A stretch of DNA of 64,000 nucleotides from Pseudisothecium myosuroides (GCA_951799445.1 OX637287.1:46033724-46097723); one strand, 5' to 3'; shown: positions 1 to 12,418, numbered from the stretch's first letter. Notes: generated from the letters alone by a model not told the origin. Numbers and translations are program-made.

Positions 1-935
1 ACGCGGCGAACAGAGAACAAAGCGTTCTCTGGTCTCTGCTCTCGGGATGGCGGTAGTCCCACAACGGCGGGTGCTACGGCTTCGTCTGCTCAGATGACAA
101 CCATCTGATCCACCACTACCATCTCGGCATTCACTTCCTCCATTTATTCCCCACTAGCTAAGCTCCAATAGCCGTTCGCGAAGGAAGTGGGAAATTGTCG
201 GTAAAACACGACCTCCACAAGACGAACTCAGGACCGATCACCGAATCCTTTACTAACTTCATGCGCAAAACGAACAGAGCGTTGCACTCTGAAATCAAAA
301 CAGCAGCCTCAGAATCCAAGATCGACAGGAAGAGGACATCTTACCCTGTTGCAGAAGCTCCGTGGACGATACCGACAGCTTTGCTCCAAAGGAATTTAGG
401 CTCTGCGACGCGGTTGCGCTTGACCTGCCGAGCATCACCGTGGTGCGAATCGAATGAGAGGCTCAATTGCTCCAGGCTGAAGGCTCCGGAGAGAATGGCT
501 CTTGTCGTTTGGAATGGCAAGGCGGAAGCAAAGGCGTGGAATTCGAGGGTTTCAAGTTCGAAGGACTGAGGTGGGCGCTGAGCCTCAGTCGGCTGGAGGA
601 GACGTGGCGGGACGCGATTGATTGGGTGCCCGACTTGGTTGGGCAGACTCCCGTATGGTAGGAATTGTTTTGTTTTTGTTTTTTTGTTTTTTAACAAATG
701 GGAAACCCAGTAACCCACTGCATTAAAAAAATGAGAACCAGAAACACAACGAAAACAAGTTTCAAGTTTTAAAAAAAAGAGGAAGTGCTTTCATGAATTG
801 AGTTTCATGATGCTTTCATTTTTCTCTAAGTAGGGAAAAACTACAATTTATGAGTAGCGTTTGCTACTAACCTTGTTAGTAAACTAAACACATCCCAAAA
901 GTTTGATTCCAATATTAAAATTAGTTTTTTGAAAG
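1..935. repeat. Segmental duplication, copy 1 (runs off left edge)
   Basis: This stretch matches 23648-25120 closely over most of its length, including the block around 30-180, the block 330-560 and an AT-rich tail at 740-935. Copy 2 is interrupted by inserted repeats at about 24320-24890. Read on the minus strand, both copies share a short open stretch (about 560 down to 342 here) ending at a donor-like CAGGGTAAGA, which suggests a first exon of an old gene. Copy 2 has a one-base shift in it, and copy 1 has no recognisable domain. I cannot name the original gene. The left end of the duplication lies outside the window. Confidence 0.75.
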
Positions 936-1126
936 TCAGAAAGTTGTTACCTTTACTATTATGAGCCTCTCCCTACTCTATTGCTGGTCAACAATTTCAA
1001 TTTAATGTTGCACATTTTTATGTAGAATTTTGAGAAATCTTTTGTCTTTTCTGCGTAGTTTGGCCAATTTGTTTACACAAAAGTCTATCCTAAGATCTTG
1101 TACGCATGGCTTTGATGGCTTCGATG

Positions 1127-1444
1127 CTACACTAAATAGGGTATTTAGTGTTGGCAACACTATTTGCGAACCATGACACTACATATCATTAAGCCTACTA
1201 AAGTAAGTAACATTAAATGTAATTTCTAACATTAAATATACTCTATGGTAAATCTGAAATCTGAAAATGTTTACATTTAGTGTTAGAACTTATTAAAGGA
1301 AAGTAGAAGGGAAGAGAAGGCAAAGGCGGCGCATTGAAGTTCAGCACTACACTAATCGTCCTAAAATTGACATTTAGTGTAGGGTCAAGTAGGGTGGTAA
1401 TTACACTAAATGTAATCCAACACTAAATACCCTATTTAGTGTAG
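1127..1444. mobile_element. TIR element with perfect 28-bp ends (MITE-like)
   Basis: Positions 1127-1154 and 1417-1444 are perfect inverted repeats of 28 bp, starting CTACACTAAATAGGG. The ends are themselves near-palindromic. The motif ACACTAAAT or its complement recurs about ten times in 318 bp, as expected for subterminal transposase-binding repeats. There is no coding capacity. A CACTA-like origin is possible because the end contains CACTA, but the 3-bp flanks (CTA and TAG) are not direct repeats, so the superfamily is uncertain. Confidence 0.7.
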
Positions 1445-1867
1445 TTGAAGAAATCCGCAATATGCTTAGTCAATTCAAGGTGCAAGGTGCGGACAAAAAA
1501 ACGAATCATTCAACACTCTATAAGGAAATAGTGTACAATGCTAATCATGGCATAGAGCAAGCAACTCTTTCATTTTTTGATTTTCAGACAATGCACAATG
1601 TAGTTTTCATTGTAGTCATGAAGCTCTTTACATCCAAAGCCATTGATAAAACATGATAAATTATATAGATAATGATTCATTTATTCATCCAAATGCACAT
1701 GCATTCATCTCAATAATATGATGCTTCTCTAAAGACTATGTAGCAATTTAGCAATTTTGTCAATTGCAACATGGTTTGAATTACAAAAGGTTCCTTGGAA
1801 AACTAATTGTATTGCTTTAAAGTCATAAAAGTAGCTTCAAAATAATATCCTTGGATGAGGGCCTTAA

Positions 1868-2829
1868 CCCCTCACTGCCCAAGGGGACCAAAAGTGCCCT
1901 CCCAATCCAATTCAAAGTGCTATAACTTTTGCATCTAATGTCCAAATTCAATAAAACTTGTTGGAAAATTGGCACTCTCTCTTCTAGTTTGTGTGGTAAA
2001 AAATTTCAAATCAATCCAAGATGTACTGATTTTTTGGAAGCCAATCGAAGTTCACAAGTTCAATTTGAATTCACCAAATTACATTTGATGGCTGCAACTT
2101 CAAGGGCTTGTGTCTACTTCATCTAATGTTAGTTTTCAATAAAATTTGTTGTGTTATTTTCCCCTTGAAGTCTAGTTATTGTGGTAAAATTTTCATGTCA
2201 GTCCAAGTTGTTTTGAATGAATGGGAGCAATTCAAAGTTCAAAACCCTGACATTTTTGGATTACAGTGAACTTCAACGGCTTGTTTCTTCTTCATACAGT
2301 GTTTGATTTCAATAGTGTTTTTTGAAAAACTTGTGCATACTAGTCTAGTTTTTGTGGCTAAAATTTCATATCAATCCAAAAAGTTATGAGTGACTGAGAA
2401 GCATTTTAGGAGAAGGAGGTTTAGCCTTAGCTGTGTTTTTTGCAACTTTTCTTGCTATTTTTTGACATTTCAAAGCCATTTTGTAGACACAGTGAGTCAA
2501 TTGAATGATAAATTTTTTTCACCAATGTGTTTGTATGCTGGTTACGAGTCGCTTTGTAGCTTAAATTTTTTTCATTTGAGTAAGTTTAGAAACCAAATTT
2601 CACCTCCAAATGTGTTGCTAGGAAAATTTCAGCATCCTTTTTCAATACTAAAACATTATAATTTGCAATCTATATGGCCAACTAACTCCAAATTTTATTC
2701 GCGTCATCTACAACACATACACTACAAGATTGTATAGTTGAGATCTATATACCTTAGTGACATTTAAATCTATAACTCTTCAAAAGCAATGATGTTTTCG
2801 AATCCAAGAAGGCCTTGGGCTTTGAGGGG
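1868..2829. mobile_element. TTAA-flanked piggyBac-like non-autonomous element, divergent copy
   Basis: The left flank is TTAA (1864-1867) followed by CCCCTCACTGCCCAAGG. The right end reads CCTTGGGCTTTGAGGGG followed by TTAG, a one-base decay of TTAA. Length is 962 bp with no transposase frame. The ends match the family seen at 4908-5544 with a few substitutions. Call rests on end sequence and flank only. Confidence 0.6.
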
Positions 2830-2888
2830 TTAGAGGTCCTAGAATGGGGGCCTAGAATTCTTTTGCTCCTTGGCTTATACGTACTGTA

Positions 2889-3428
2889 CAGTGGGGGGAC
2901 AAAATTCTTGCCGTATCTTCTTGTTTCTATACAAACGCCCCCATTTTCAAATGCTATTTTTCACAATTTTGATGCAATTCTTGCATCATTGCATTCCTAT
3001 TAGTCCCAATCATGCATATCAAATTTCAACTTCAAAAAAGCAAAACTCCATTTTTGGTGACTTTTTTCATTTTATTTTCATGGTTTTACGTGATAATTCA
3101 TTGAAAAACATTGTTAATGAATTTTTTAAATTTAATTGTAGAAATATGTAGGGAACATCTATATAGACATTTTTTCTTCAATAAGCATCTCCAAAAAAGT
3201 TTCACAACTTTCTCTATAGAGATTTCAATGTTGAGGTGACAATGTCCTAATTTTGGAAAATAGATATCTTTTTATTGTGATTAAATTTTAGCAAGGTAAT
3301 TGTACCATCATGCTCAAATGTACAAAATTAGCTATGGTGTGAGGGTCAAATAGCAAAATCTATTTATTTGAAAATGGGGCGTTGTATGGAAACAAAAAGA
3401 CAATGGCAATTTTTTTGTCCCCAAACTG
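2889..3428. mobile_element. Tc1/mariner-like TIR element (TA target site)
   Basis: The ends are CAGTGGGGGGACAAAATTC on the left and, on the complementary strand, CAGTTTGGGGACAAAAAAA on the right, each directly flanked by TA (2887-2888 and 3429-3430). A CAGT start with TA duplication is typical of Tc1/mariner elements. The 540-bp interior is AT-rich and has no transposase, so this would be a non-autonomous derivative. Confidence 0.6.
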
Positions 3429-4289
3429 TACAGTAGGTTTAAGTCCTCATTCAATTTCCTCCCCCTTATTTTTCTTTTTATTGTATATCAATCGTACTAC
3501 AAGACAAGGCAAATTTTGCGTATCAGTGAGAAAGGGAAGAAGTAGTTGGACAATTTTCTTTCCTCAAAGCTTCCTTACCCCAAGCTCGTGAGCGGGAAGG
3601 TGTGCGCAAATCTCTGTGGAGCATATTATGAGAAAGATTGGCAATGCTGGGAGACTGGAATCTAACCCTGCATGTGTATCGGTGGCTGAATTGCAAGCAC
3701 TTCAAAATTTGGAAAAGGAGATGCAAAATTGTGCCTACTTTGTTCTCAAGTAGGGTGAAGGTGGTGCAATACAAGGAGAGCTAATGCTACTAGTGAACAA
3801 GTTGCAATGGATACTCCAAAATCCGACATATGGCTTGGTCAAATTCTCTTCATACTCATGGAGAAGGCAGGTGATCCAAGGGGATTGTGTAACTGGAAAC
3901 ATGTTTCTTCTATACAAGTTGACAAAAAACAAGACTTGGTGGGATCGTACTCGCATGGTGGTGCAAATCTCGATGGGGGAGAAGATGATAGCAAACCTCA
4001 ATGGCAAGAATTACTTAGAACAAGTGGGATTTTAAAAAATTAATTGGGTTTAATAGTCACCTGTAACCTCTGCCTCACTATGCGTCTATGCGTTCAAAAG
4101 ACAGGAACACACAATATACTTCATCCTCAGATGTTCAGTTTCAGAGTTCCTGTGAGTGATTATTGCTCACAAGGAAAGAGTACGGAAAAATTCATTAGTA
4201 AGGAAAGTTTATATCCAATTTTGTAATGAAGTGTCTCTCAGTATTTCCAATATGACCATAGGCTATGCACCCGGCTACATACAGTACTG
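3429..4289. other. Gene-free stretch with a decayed exon-like relic
   Basis: No intact gene. Around 3560-4035 the composition is closer to coding and short readable fragments occur in more than one frame (for example one ending near 3750), broken by stops and shifts. I could not assign a family. The segment 4110-4285 is paralogous to about 26180-26315. Confidence 0.4.
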
Positions 4290-4291
4290 TA

Positions 4292-4892
4292 CAGTCGGGT
4301 ACAACAATCTTACGATTTTTCCAGTCAGTTTTCAGTAGAAAGTTCATCAACTTCATGAAGCTCTAGCATGTTCAAAAATGAACCGATTTTGGAACCGCAA
4401 ATTGCGTTGAATTGCAATGAAATGCACTTCAACTTCATAACAAGTAAAAAATGAATAAATTCAAATCATACAACAATTTGAATATACACTATCTACCATT
4501 TCATAGAGAACCTTTGGAAGATAGTCAAAGTTTTTTTGCAATGGGGTGAAGAACAAGCAAAAAAACATTCAAGAAATTCAAGTGTTATGAGATCAAGTAT
4601 CTCTTAAGCAATTGTGAAGGTTCATTTCTTATATATAGCATTGAATACAAGTTGTAACTTTCACAAACATTGGCAACACTAGATAGTACATAGTGTATAG
4701 AAAACATCAAACTTTTTGTATGATTTTCTATTACATATTTGTGTTTGTAATGATGAAAATGTAGACTTCATTGTGATTCCAACGCAATTCGAAATTTGAA
4801 ATTCCGTTCAATTTTGAGCACACACGGGCCTCCCAAAGTTGACCTAATCACAACAGGATGAAAAAAAATCGTAAGATTGTTGTACCCGACTG
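4292..4892. mobile_element. Tc1/mariner-like TIR element (TA target site), 601 bp
   Basis: Perfect 29-bp inverted ends (4292-4320 and 4864-4892) begin CAGTCGGGTACAACAATC and are flanked by TA on both sides (4290-4291 and 4893-4894). No coding capacity. The interior is about as long as, and similar to, the element at 9071-9674. The paralogous region near 26311 lacks this insert, consistent with a young insertion here. Confidence 0.75.
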
Positions 4893-4907
4893 TACATTAC
4901 ATTTTAA

Positions 4908-5544
4908 CCCCTAAATGCTCGAGGCACCAAATTTTGGTGCCGACAATACTTTGAACTTAAATAAAACCTAACCAAATTGCTATTTTTAGTAGTTTATATT
5001 TTTGAAAAATTCTTTTTGAAGTCTAGTTTTAGCGTCAGAAGTCTGATTTTCAAAACGATGGATTATGATTTTTCTATTCATGATTTTGTGCAAGGGTACC
5101 CATTGCAATTTTGACTTTTTGTAGTATTGAGGGCTTTTAGAAATCACCCTCAAATACACTAGATCTTGAAAAAATCACATTAAAAATTCATTGAAAAAAA
5201 TTGTAGAGTAGATTTTGAGAAGTCGTAAATTGATTGGGTTATGCATGTTGGGTCCTTTAACCTCATATTTTTTTATTGACTAATTTGGCATGTGAAAAGA
5301 AGATTGAAAGACTTCAAGTCACTTTTGCAGTTTTAACACCCTCATGTTCAAACATTATAATATTTCAATCCTTAAGTGATATTGTTGTGTTTTCTTCTCC
5401 TATGTGACCTCTAACATGTCAAGTTTGAATTTGTACGGTTACAATATTTTTGAAAAAATTGATAGAATTCATCAAAATGTTGGCTTTTTGTTCAATTTAC
5501 AGCAAATTCCTAGAAGTTCAAAAAAGGCCTTGGGCATTTAGGGG
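4908..5544. mobile_element. piggyBac-like non-autonomous element, copy A
   Basis: Flanked by TTAA at 4904-4907 and 5545-5548. The left end is CCCCTAAATGCTCGAGGC and the right end is the complement of CCCCTAAATGCCCAAGGC. Length 637 bp, AT-rich, no transposase. The paralogue at 26321-26324 carries a single TTAA followed by the same flank, so the duplication of TTAA on insertion can be read directly. Confidence 0.8.
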
Positions 5545-5579
5545 TTAAGTTTGAGCTTTGGTAGTGCGAAGTTGATTAG

Positions 5580-6209
5580 TCCCTAAATGCCCAAGGCCTG
5601 TTTTGAGCTCTTGGAATTTGCTCTAAATTGAACAAAAAGCCAGCATTTTGATAAGTTGAATCAATTTTTTTTGAATTGTAACCGTACAAATTCGAACATG
5701 TTAGAGATCACATAGGAAAAAAAAACACAACAATATCATTCAAGGATTGAAAGATTATAATGTTTAATCATCAGGGTGTTAAAACTATGAAAATCTTTGA
5801 GCGTTCTCTTTGCATGTCAAATCTAAAAAGTTCAAGACCAAAAAAATATGAGGTTAAAGGATCTAGCAAATATAACCCCAATCAATTTATGACTTCTCAA
5901 AATCTACTCTACAATTTTTTTAAATGAATTTCTAGTGTGATTTTTTCTCCAAGATCTAGTGTATTTGAGGCTCATTTCTAAGAGCCCTCAACACTACAAA
6001 AAGTCAAGATTGCAATAAGTACCTTTGCACAAACTCTTGAATAGAAAAATCATAATCATTCATTTTCAACATTGGATTTTTGATGCTAAATCTAGACTTC
6101 AAAAAGAATCTTTCAAAAATAGAAATACTAAAAATAGAAATTTGGTAAGGTTTTGTTTAACTTCAAAATTTCTTTGACACCACATTTGGGTGCCTTGGGC
6201 AATTAGGGG
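5580..6209. mobile_element. piggyBac-like non-autonomous element, copy B (inverted relative to A)
   Basis: The left end reads CCCTAAATGCCCAAGGC after a decayed flank. The right end is CCTTGGGCAATTAGGGG followed by TTAA at 6210-6213. The interior is the reverse complement of copy A, from which it is separated by only about 35 bp, so A and B together form a large imperfect palindrome. Confidence 0.75.
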
Positions 6210-6600
6210 TTAACAAAATTCTCTGCTCATTTGTCCAGTGACCCTTTCCAGAAGAAACTGACCATCGGTAAGTTACTAACAAGTTGAGGGAATTTTTGGC
6301 AATGCAGCAACGTGGTCTGACATTGCACATGAACTTCGAGTTGATCATCTGGCCCTCTTCCTCAAAATGACATGCCATACACAAGGCTAAATGGTTATTT
6401 TGAGGGATCCATACCTTAACCCCAAAATGACCCTGAGGACAGAATGTGTCCTCGACCAATTTGTGAAGTTAAATAAGACCTTACCAAATTATTATTTTTA
6501 GTAGTTTATATTTTTGAAAAATTATTTTCGAAGTTTAGTTTTAGCTTCAAAAGTCTGATTTTCAAAATGATGGATTATGATTTTTCTATTCAAGATTTTG

Positions 6601-6673
6601 TGCAAGGGTGTCTTGTGCAAGGGTGTCTTGTGCAAGGGTGTCTTGTGCAAGGGTGTCTAGTGCAAGGGTGTCT
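6601..6673. repeat. 15-bp tandem repeat, five units
   Basis: The unit TGCAAGGGTGTCTTG repeats five times with small changes in the last unit. The sister copies A and B have a single unit at this place, so the expansion happened inside copy C. Confidence 0.9.
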
Positions 6674-6914
6674 ATTGCAATCATGACTTTCTGTAGTATT
6701 GAGGGCTCTTGGGAATGAGCCTCAAATACACTAGATCTTTGAGACAAAATCACAATAGAAATTCATTTAAAAAAATTGTAGAGTAGATTTTGAGAAGTCA
6801 TAAATTGATTGGAGTTATGCATGTTAGACCCTTTAACCTCATATTTTTTTGGTGACCAACTTTTTAGATTTGACATGTGAAAAGAGGATTGAAAGACTTC
6901 AAATCACTTTCACA

Positions 6915-7111
6915 CACTAGAAGAAAACTGCGTTGGAACCCACAAAACCATGTGTAATTGGTTTTGTTGAGTTCCTAGTTTCCAATGCAAATTTTTGAGT
7001 TGGAATGCATTTTTGTGTTGGAATTCTGCAGAATTTTGCGTTGGAAACTAGGAACTCAACAAAACCAATCCCACATGGTTTTGTGGGTTCCAACGCAGTT
7101 TTCTTCTAGTG
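6915..7111. mobile_element. CACTA-type MITE with 3-bp target duplication (ACA)
   Basis: The ends are CACTAGAAGAAAACTGCGTT and its exact complement, and the inverted arms extend about 70 bp on each side. ACA is duplicated at 6912-6914 and 7112-7114. The uninterrupted sequence in copy A supports the insertion point. Length is 197 bp with no coding capacity. Confidence 0.85.
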
Positions 7112-8378
7112 ACAGTTTTAACACCTTCATGATCAAACATTATAATCTTTCAAATCGTAAGAAAAATTGTTGTATTTTCTTTTCTAATGTGATTTCTAAC
7201 ATGTCTAGTTTGATTTTATACGGTTACAATTCAAAAAGAATTGATACAACTTATCAAAATGTTGGTTTTTTGTTCATTTTAGAACAAATTCCTCAAAGCT
7301 TAGAAAATTCTAGGGTCATTTTGAGGTTAAGACAGACTGTTTGTTTTGTTTGTTTGTTACGTTGAGATCTCTTGGACCATGCATCCCCCAGTGGCGTACT
7401 TGGTACCGTCAAAAAGCCCTCGGTAAGGAGGGGTGCACGGGTTTTGTTTCTTGACATTTGGAGTTTTGGTGCAAAAATTATAGATTTTAAAAATTACTTC
7501 TACTTTTATTTTGGTTGTAGCAACAGCACAGGGCACACTATATAATTGAAAAAGACAAAAAGCACCCTAAATTTTCTCATAGTGAGTAAGGTTTATTGAC
7601 CTATATGGTATCCCTTAGATCATTGCAAATATATTTAACAAATTCACAGGTGTTTTTTGGCAAAAGAACAAAAAATCAAGGGATAGTGTAAATATAGTTT
7701 CAATAATTTTGAAAAAATAAAAAATAAAACATTTGAAGAAGTCTCAACAAAACTTATTGCTTCCCATTGTTATTTCAAATTAGAGGAGGATTATTCTCGT
7801 CCTTTTTTGAATGCTAACGTGATTCTTAAACTTAGAAGTTCTTTGACTATTGTTTGCAAAAGAGTCCAAAATTGCCACTTTCTAGTGCATTGAGTAACGT
7901 TGTCAGAGGTCACTTCAACAAAAAATATTTAAAAATTTCAAAGCCTAATATTTTTGAAAACTAACAAGTTACTTTGCCAATTCTAAGGAAATTTAATTGT
8001 AAAGAAAGTCAAAATATTGGAAATGATACCAATACAATTTGATGCCAACACATGTCCACCATTTAATGAGAGGTCATTTTTATAATGAAATCCATTGTTT
8101 ATCATCAATCCTCAAAGAATATGGAACAATATGAATGGAGAGCTTGACTGCTCACTATCAAAATGCAGAAATCGTGTGTAATGTAGAACTTCATATTCCA
8201 TTTTGGCAAATTAGAATAATTTTTCTCTAAAAACTTTGAACTATAAAAAGTTGGTAAATTAATCTAACTTTCATCTCCAAAAATTTGTTTGTGATTTTGA
8301 GCCTCCAGAAAAAAATATGAACAAAACTCAAAGAGGATGCTTGAAAATGTCAAAGAAAATATCCCTCCCAATTGCTCT

Positions 8379-8849
8379 CATTAGGAAAAAAATGAACCCT
8401 CAAAGGGGCTGCTTCCCTTTGAAGAGTTTCCTTCAATGGAACTCATAGCCCCTTTGAGGGACAATGGCCACTATTCATCATCATTGATGAATAGTGGCCA
8501 CAATAAAAAAATATTAAAAAAGTATTAAAATATTAAAAAATTAAAAATATATTTTAATAAATTTTTAATAAATTTTTAATAAATTTTTAATAATTAAATA
8601 ATAAAATTTCAGAAATAGCAATCCGACATGGCACCATTTGAATATTCTAAATTTTGCATTTTTTTAAAATATTTCTTTAATACTTTATTTGAACAGTGCA
8701 GCACTGTTCAAGCGCTGTTCCTGCCCTTTGCCGAGCAGAAAGACGGGAATTTTTTTTTTTTTTTTTTTTTTTTTTTCGCTGGGCATTCCCAGCCGTTTCC
8801 TTGCTGTCCAAAGTCGTAGCCCCTTGCAGGGCTCAAGTTTTTCCTAATG
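8379..8849. mobile_element. TIR element with CATTAGG ends
   Basis: The left end CATTAGGAAAAAAATGA and the complement of the right end (CATTAGGAAAAACTTGA) match over about 32 bp. It holds a perfect 36-bp palindrome (8465-8500), an AT-only stretch (8505-8610) and a run of 27 T (8750-8776). No coding capacity. A related element is at 53280-53623. Target duplication is not clear. Confidence 0.6.
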
Positions 8850-9070
8850 CTAAATTTTGTTTGATTGGAGGCTTGAAATCTCAAATGGATTTCTGAAGAA
8901 AAATGTTCTATTGTGCCAAAATGAGGTCTAAAGTTCTAAATTAAATACAATTCCTACTTTTGACTTAATTGGATATGAGTGGTTGAGCTTCTACTAATCC
9001 TAACTTGCATATTTCACATGGGTTGTTTTACCTCCGACCACTCTACTTCTATACAGAGATTGTATATATA

Positions 9071-9674
9071 GTTAGGTCCAGTTCATTTACAAATTTTTAG
9101 TTTAGTTTTCACTAGAAAGTTCAGCACCTTCAAGATGCTCTAGAATGCTCAAAAATGAACCAATTTTGAAAACGCAAATTGCGTTGGAATTGAAATGAAG
9201 TGCACTTCAACTTCATATCAAGTAAAAATGAATAATTTAAAATCATACAACAATTTGGATTTCTTTTATACACTACGTACCAATTCATAGAGAACCTTGG
9301 GAAGATAGTCAAAGATTTTTTACATTGAGGTGAAGAACAAGCAAGAAATCATACAAGCAATTCAAGTGGTATGGAATTAAGTATTTCTAAATCAATTGTG
9401 AAGGTTCATTTCTTATATTTACCATTGAATACAATTTGTAATTTTCACAAATGTTGGCAATACTAGATAGTATAAAGTGTATAGAAAACAACAAATTGTG
9501 TTCATGATTTTCAATTACATATGTGTGTTTGTAATAATGATAGAGGAGACTTCAATGTGATTCCAGCGCAATTTGAAATGTTGAAATTCCGTTCATTTTT
9601 GAGCACATACGGACTTCTCAAAGTTCTCCTCATCTCAGTAGGATCCAAAAATTTGTAAACAAGCTAGACCTAAC
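9071..9674. mobile_element. TIR element related to 4292-4892
   Basis: The ends GTTAGGTCCAG and GTTAGGTCTAG (complement) are inverted, followed by a shared TTTACAAATTTTT. The interior aligns with 4292-4892 over most of its length, for example around 9115-9340 against 4340-4560. No coding frame. The flanks do not show a clean duplication. Confidence 0.55.
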
Positions 9675-10631
9675 TTTACATCTTCATTTGCTTGCAACAA
9701 AAGTGTTTTTTGAATTTGTGTGAGGTGGTTGCCGAGTAATGATTAAAAATTTGATATTAATGCCAAATTTTGAAGTAATGATATTTTAAAGTGTCCAAGT
9801 TCATTTTGAACTTTAATTTATTATTTAACAAAAGTGTGTTGAAGGTGACCTCCAGGTATAATTTTAAATAATATTAAAACATTTTGCAAAAGTTTTATAC
9901 AAATTTGTACTGCACTATTATAAAAATTCATTAAAAAGGTTTCAAACCATTTGACCACATAGATTGCAAGATCATAACGTTTGAAGTTGGAAGAAAAAAT
10001 TTGGGCCTTACCCAATTGTGTCAACATAATTTAACTCAACTTTGTGGAGAAGGAAGGAATATCCAACTTTGACACCTTAAACCATTGGATAGGTAGTTAT
10101 ATTAGTTACTTTGCACACCAATTTTTAAAGGTAATGGAGGTGTCTAACGTACACAAAAAAATCTTGTATTGAAAGGATGTCTCAAAAATAGCAATTACAT
10201 GAGCAAGATTTCAAATTTTTTTGGATAATTCATATTTTGGAAGCATCAAAATTCTAATGGTCAACACAAATATTTAATTTTTAAATCATGTAGCAAAAAA
10301 GAAAAAAAAATATCATGAATTTAGACTTGAAACTGAGCTAATGGTTTTGAAATTATTCAATAAAATTGCCATTTATAGTGCATTGAGTAAAAATCACCTA
10401 TACCATCATGAAAATGTGTGAAAAAAATTTCAATCTATTCAACTTCATTAATTGCAATATATAAGCGTTCATGGTTAAAAGAAAATCTTTATTGCTTGCC
10501 ACCTAAGTTGCCCATAAACTTTTGAGCCCTATAGCTTTTGATTTAGGCATTTGATTGAGAATAACCACAAAGCTAATACAAGCATTCATCTTTGGTAAAT
10601 TTTTTTATTTCATCCAAATAAAAATGACTTT

Positions 10632-10783
10632 CACTACAAAAAACAAGGGTATAAACGACTTGTCCACAATGATTGTAAGCACAACAATGATTGCAAAATG
10701 ATTGTGTTGCAGTCATTGTGGACAAGAAATGACTAGTACAGTCATTATGGACAAGTTGTTTATACCCTTGTTTTCTTGTAGTG
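10632..10783. mobile_element. CACTA-type MITE with TTT target duplication
   Basis: The ends CACTACAAAAAACAAGGGTA and the near-complement flank a 152-bp hairpin-like element. TTT flanks both ends (10629-10631 and 10784-10786). The paralogous sequence near 27955-27975 lacks the insert and reads through. Confidence 0.8.
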
Positions 10784-11382
10784 TTTGTACAAACCTACTA
10801 GAGTCTTCAAAAAGCTGGACGGGAGCTTATTGTTCTATAGGGGTTAATTCCTACTTGGTTGCAATGGTGATTCAAAAGCATTCCTCAAACTTGTTAAATA
10901 GTAGATGACCATTTTGCAATGTTTAGGATGGAAGATATGGAGCCTTTATAATCAAATGTAAACAACTCTCCCAAGACACTACATATGTCTAACTCAAGGA
11001 TATCCATTTTGTACTTTGTCTCTCCATCTTCAATGTTATGCTTCATTGTCAAGAATATATGTTGTACTAGGGCTTAGGGTAGAAGAAGGAAAATAAAATA
11101 ATAGGAAAGAAAACCTAGTTACAAAGTAGTGGTTTTAAATCCCTAAACAGTCATACATTACCCTCTGTAGAAGTCGATTTTGTCCATTAATCAACAAATT
11201 TAAATCAAAAAATGCTTAATGTCTTTAAAAGTAATAAATTTTTGTTGTTTGAAAATACTAGAATGATATGCTTAACAAAATGAAAGAAATATTATACAAA
11301 TATATGAAAACTTCCTTAAGTAAATGTGTATTTAAGAATGGATGGTAGTTTATTTTTCTAAAAGAAGGTTTTGAATTTCAAA

Positions 11383-11408
11383 ATAATAATAATAATAATA
11401 ATAATAAA
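11383..11408. repeat. (AAT)n microsatellite
   Basis: Uninterrupted AAT units. Confidence 0.95.
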
Positions 11409-11781
11409 AATAGTAGGGATGTGAAGACCTATAGTGTAAATGTTTAAAGGTAGTATAATTAATTGGAATGATTTTCATATTAACCACTAAATGCCCAAGG
11501 TCTTATTTTGGGTTCTTAGAATTTGCTCTAAATTGAACAAAAAGCCAACATATTGATAAATTCTATTAATTTTTTTTGAATTGTAACTGTACAAATTTAA
11601 TCTAGACATGCTAAAAATCCCTTACAAAAGAGAAGAAAATACAACAATATTACTTATGGATTGAAAGATTATAATGTTTGAACATGAGGGTGTTAAAACT
11701 TCAAAAGTGACTTAAAGTCTTTCAATCTTCTTTTCACATGCCAAATCTAAAAAGTTGGTCAACAAAAAAATATGAGGTTAA

Positions 11782-12418
11782 CCCCTAAATGCCCAAGGCA
11801 CCCAAATCTGGTGTTTGCAAAACTTTGAAGTTAAATAAAACCTAAGCAAGTTGCTATTTTTAGTAGTTTATATTTTTAGAAAGTTCTTCTTGAAGTCTAA
11901 TTTTAGCACCAAAAATCCGATCTTGAAAATAAATGATAGTGATTTTTCTATTCAAGTTTCTGTACAAGGGTACCCATTGCAATCTTGACTTCCCGTAGTG
12001 TTAAGAGCTCTTGGAAATGAGCCTCAAATACACTAGATCTTGGAGAAAAAATCACATTCAAAATTCATTTAAAAAAATTGTGGAGTAGATTTTAAGAAGC
12101 CATAAATTGATCTGGGTTATACAAGTTAGGTCCTTTAACCTCATATTTTTTTGATCACCAACTTTTTAGATTTGACTCATGTAAAGAAGATTGAAAGATT
12201 TTTGTAGTTTTAGCACCCTCATGGTCAAACATTATAATCTTTCACTCCATAAGTGATATTGTTGTGTTTTCTTTTCCTATGAGATCTCTAACATGTATAG
12301 TTTGAATTTGTACAGTTACAAATCCAAAAAAATTGATACAACTTATCAAAATGTTGGCATTTTGTTCAATTTAGAGCAAAATCTAGGAAGCCCAAAACAA
12401 GCCTTGGGCATTTAGGGG
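11782..12418. mobile_element. piggyBac-like element, copy E, nested in copy D
   Basis: Length 637 bp, identical to copy A. The ends are CCCCTAAATGCCCAAGGC and its exact complement. TTAA flanks at 11778-11781 and 12419-12422. The same host sequence without the insert, with one TTAA, is visible in copies A (5257-5260, opposite strand) and B (5854-5857). This proves the duplicated target is TTAA. Confidence 0.9.

Larger units (their letters stand above)
6420..7326. mobile_element. piggyBac-like element, copy C, with a CACTA MITE inside
   Basis: TTAA flanks at 6416-6419 and 7327-7330. The ends are CCCCAAAATGACCCT and its near complement, a variant of the A/B end. The interior aligns with A. It contains a 15-bp tandem repeat at 6601-6673 and a CACTA-type insertion at 6915-7111. 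The matching empty flank is visible near 26790-26810, where the same host sequence runs through without the insert. Confidence 0.7.
7585..11100. repeat. Old dispersed repeat, long copy, carrying later insertions
   Basis: Segments 7585-7905 and about 9850-11100 match 27047-27365 and 27365-28310 in the same order and orientation. The sequence between them is absent from the shorter copy. TIR elements at 8379-8849, 9071-9674 and 10632-10783 lie inside. There are no convincing coding frames, so the nature of the base repeat is unknown. Confidence 0.65.
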
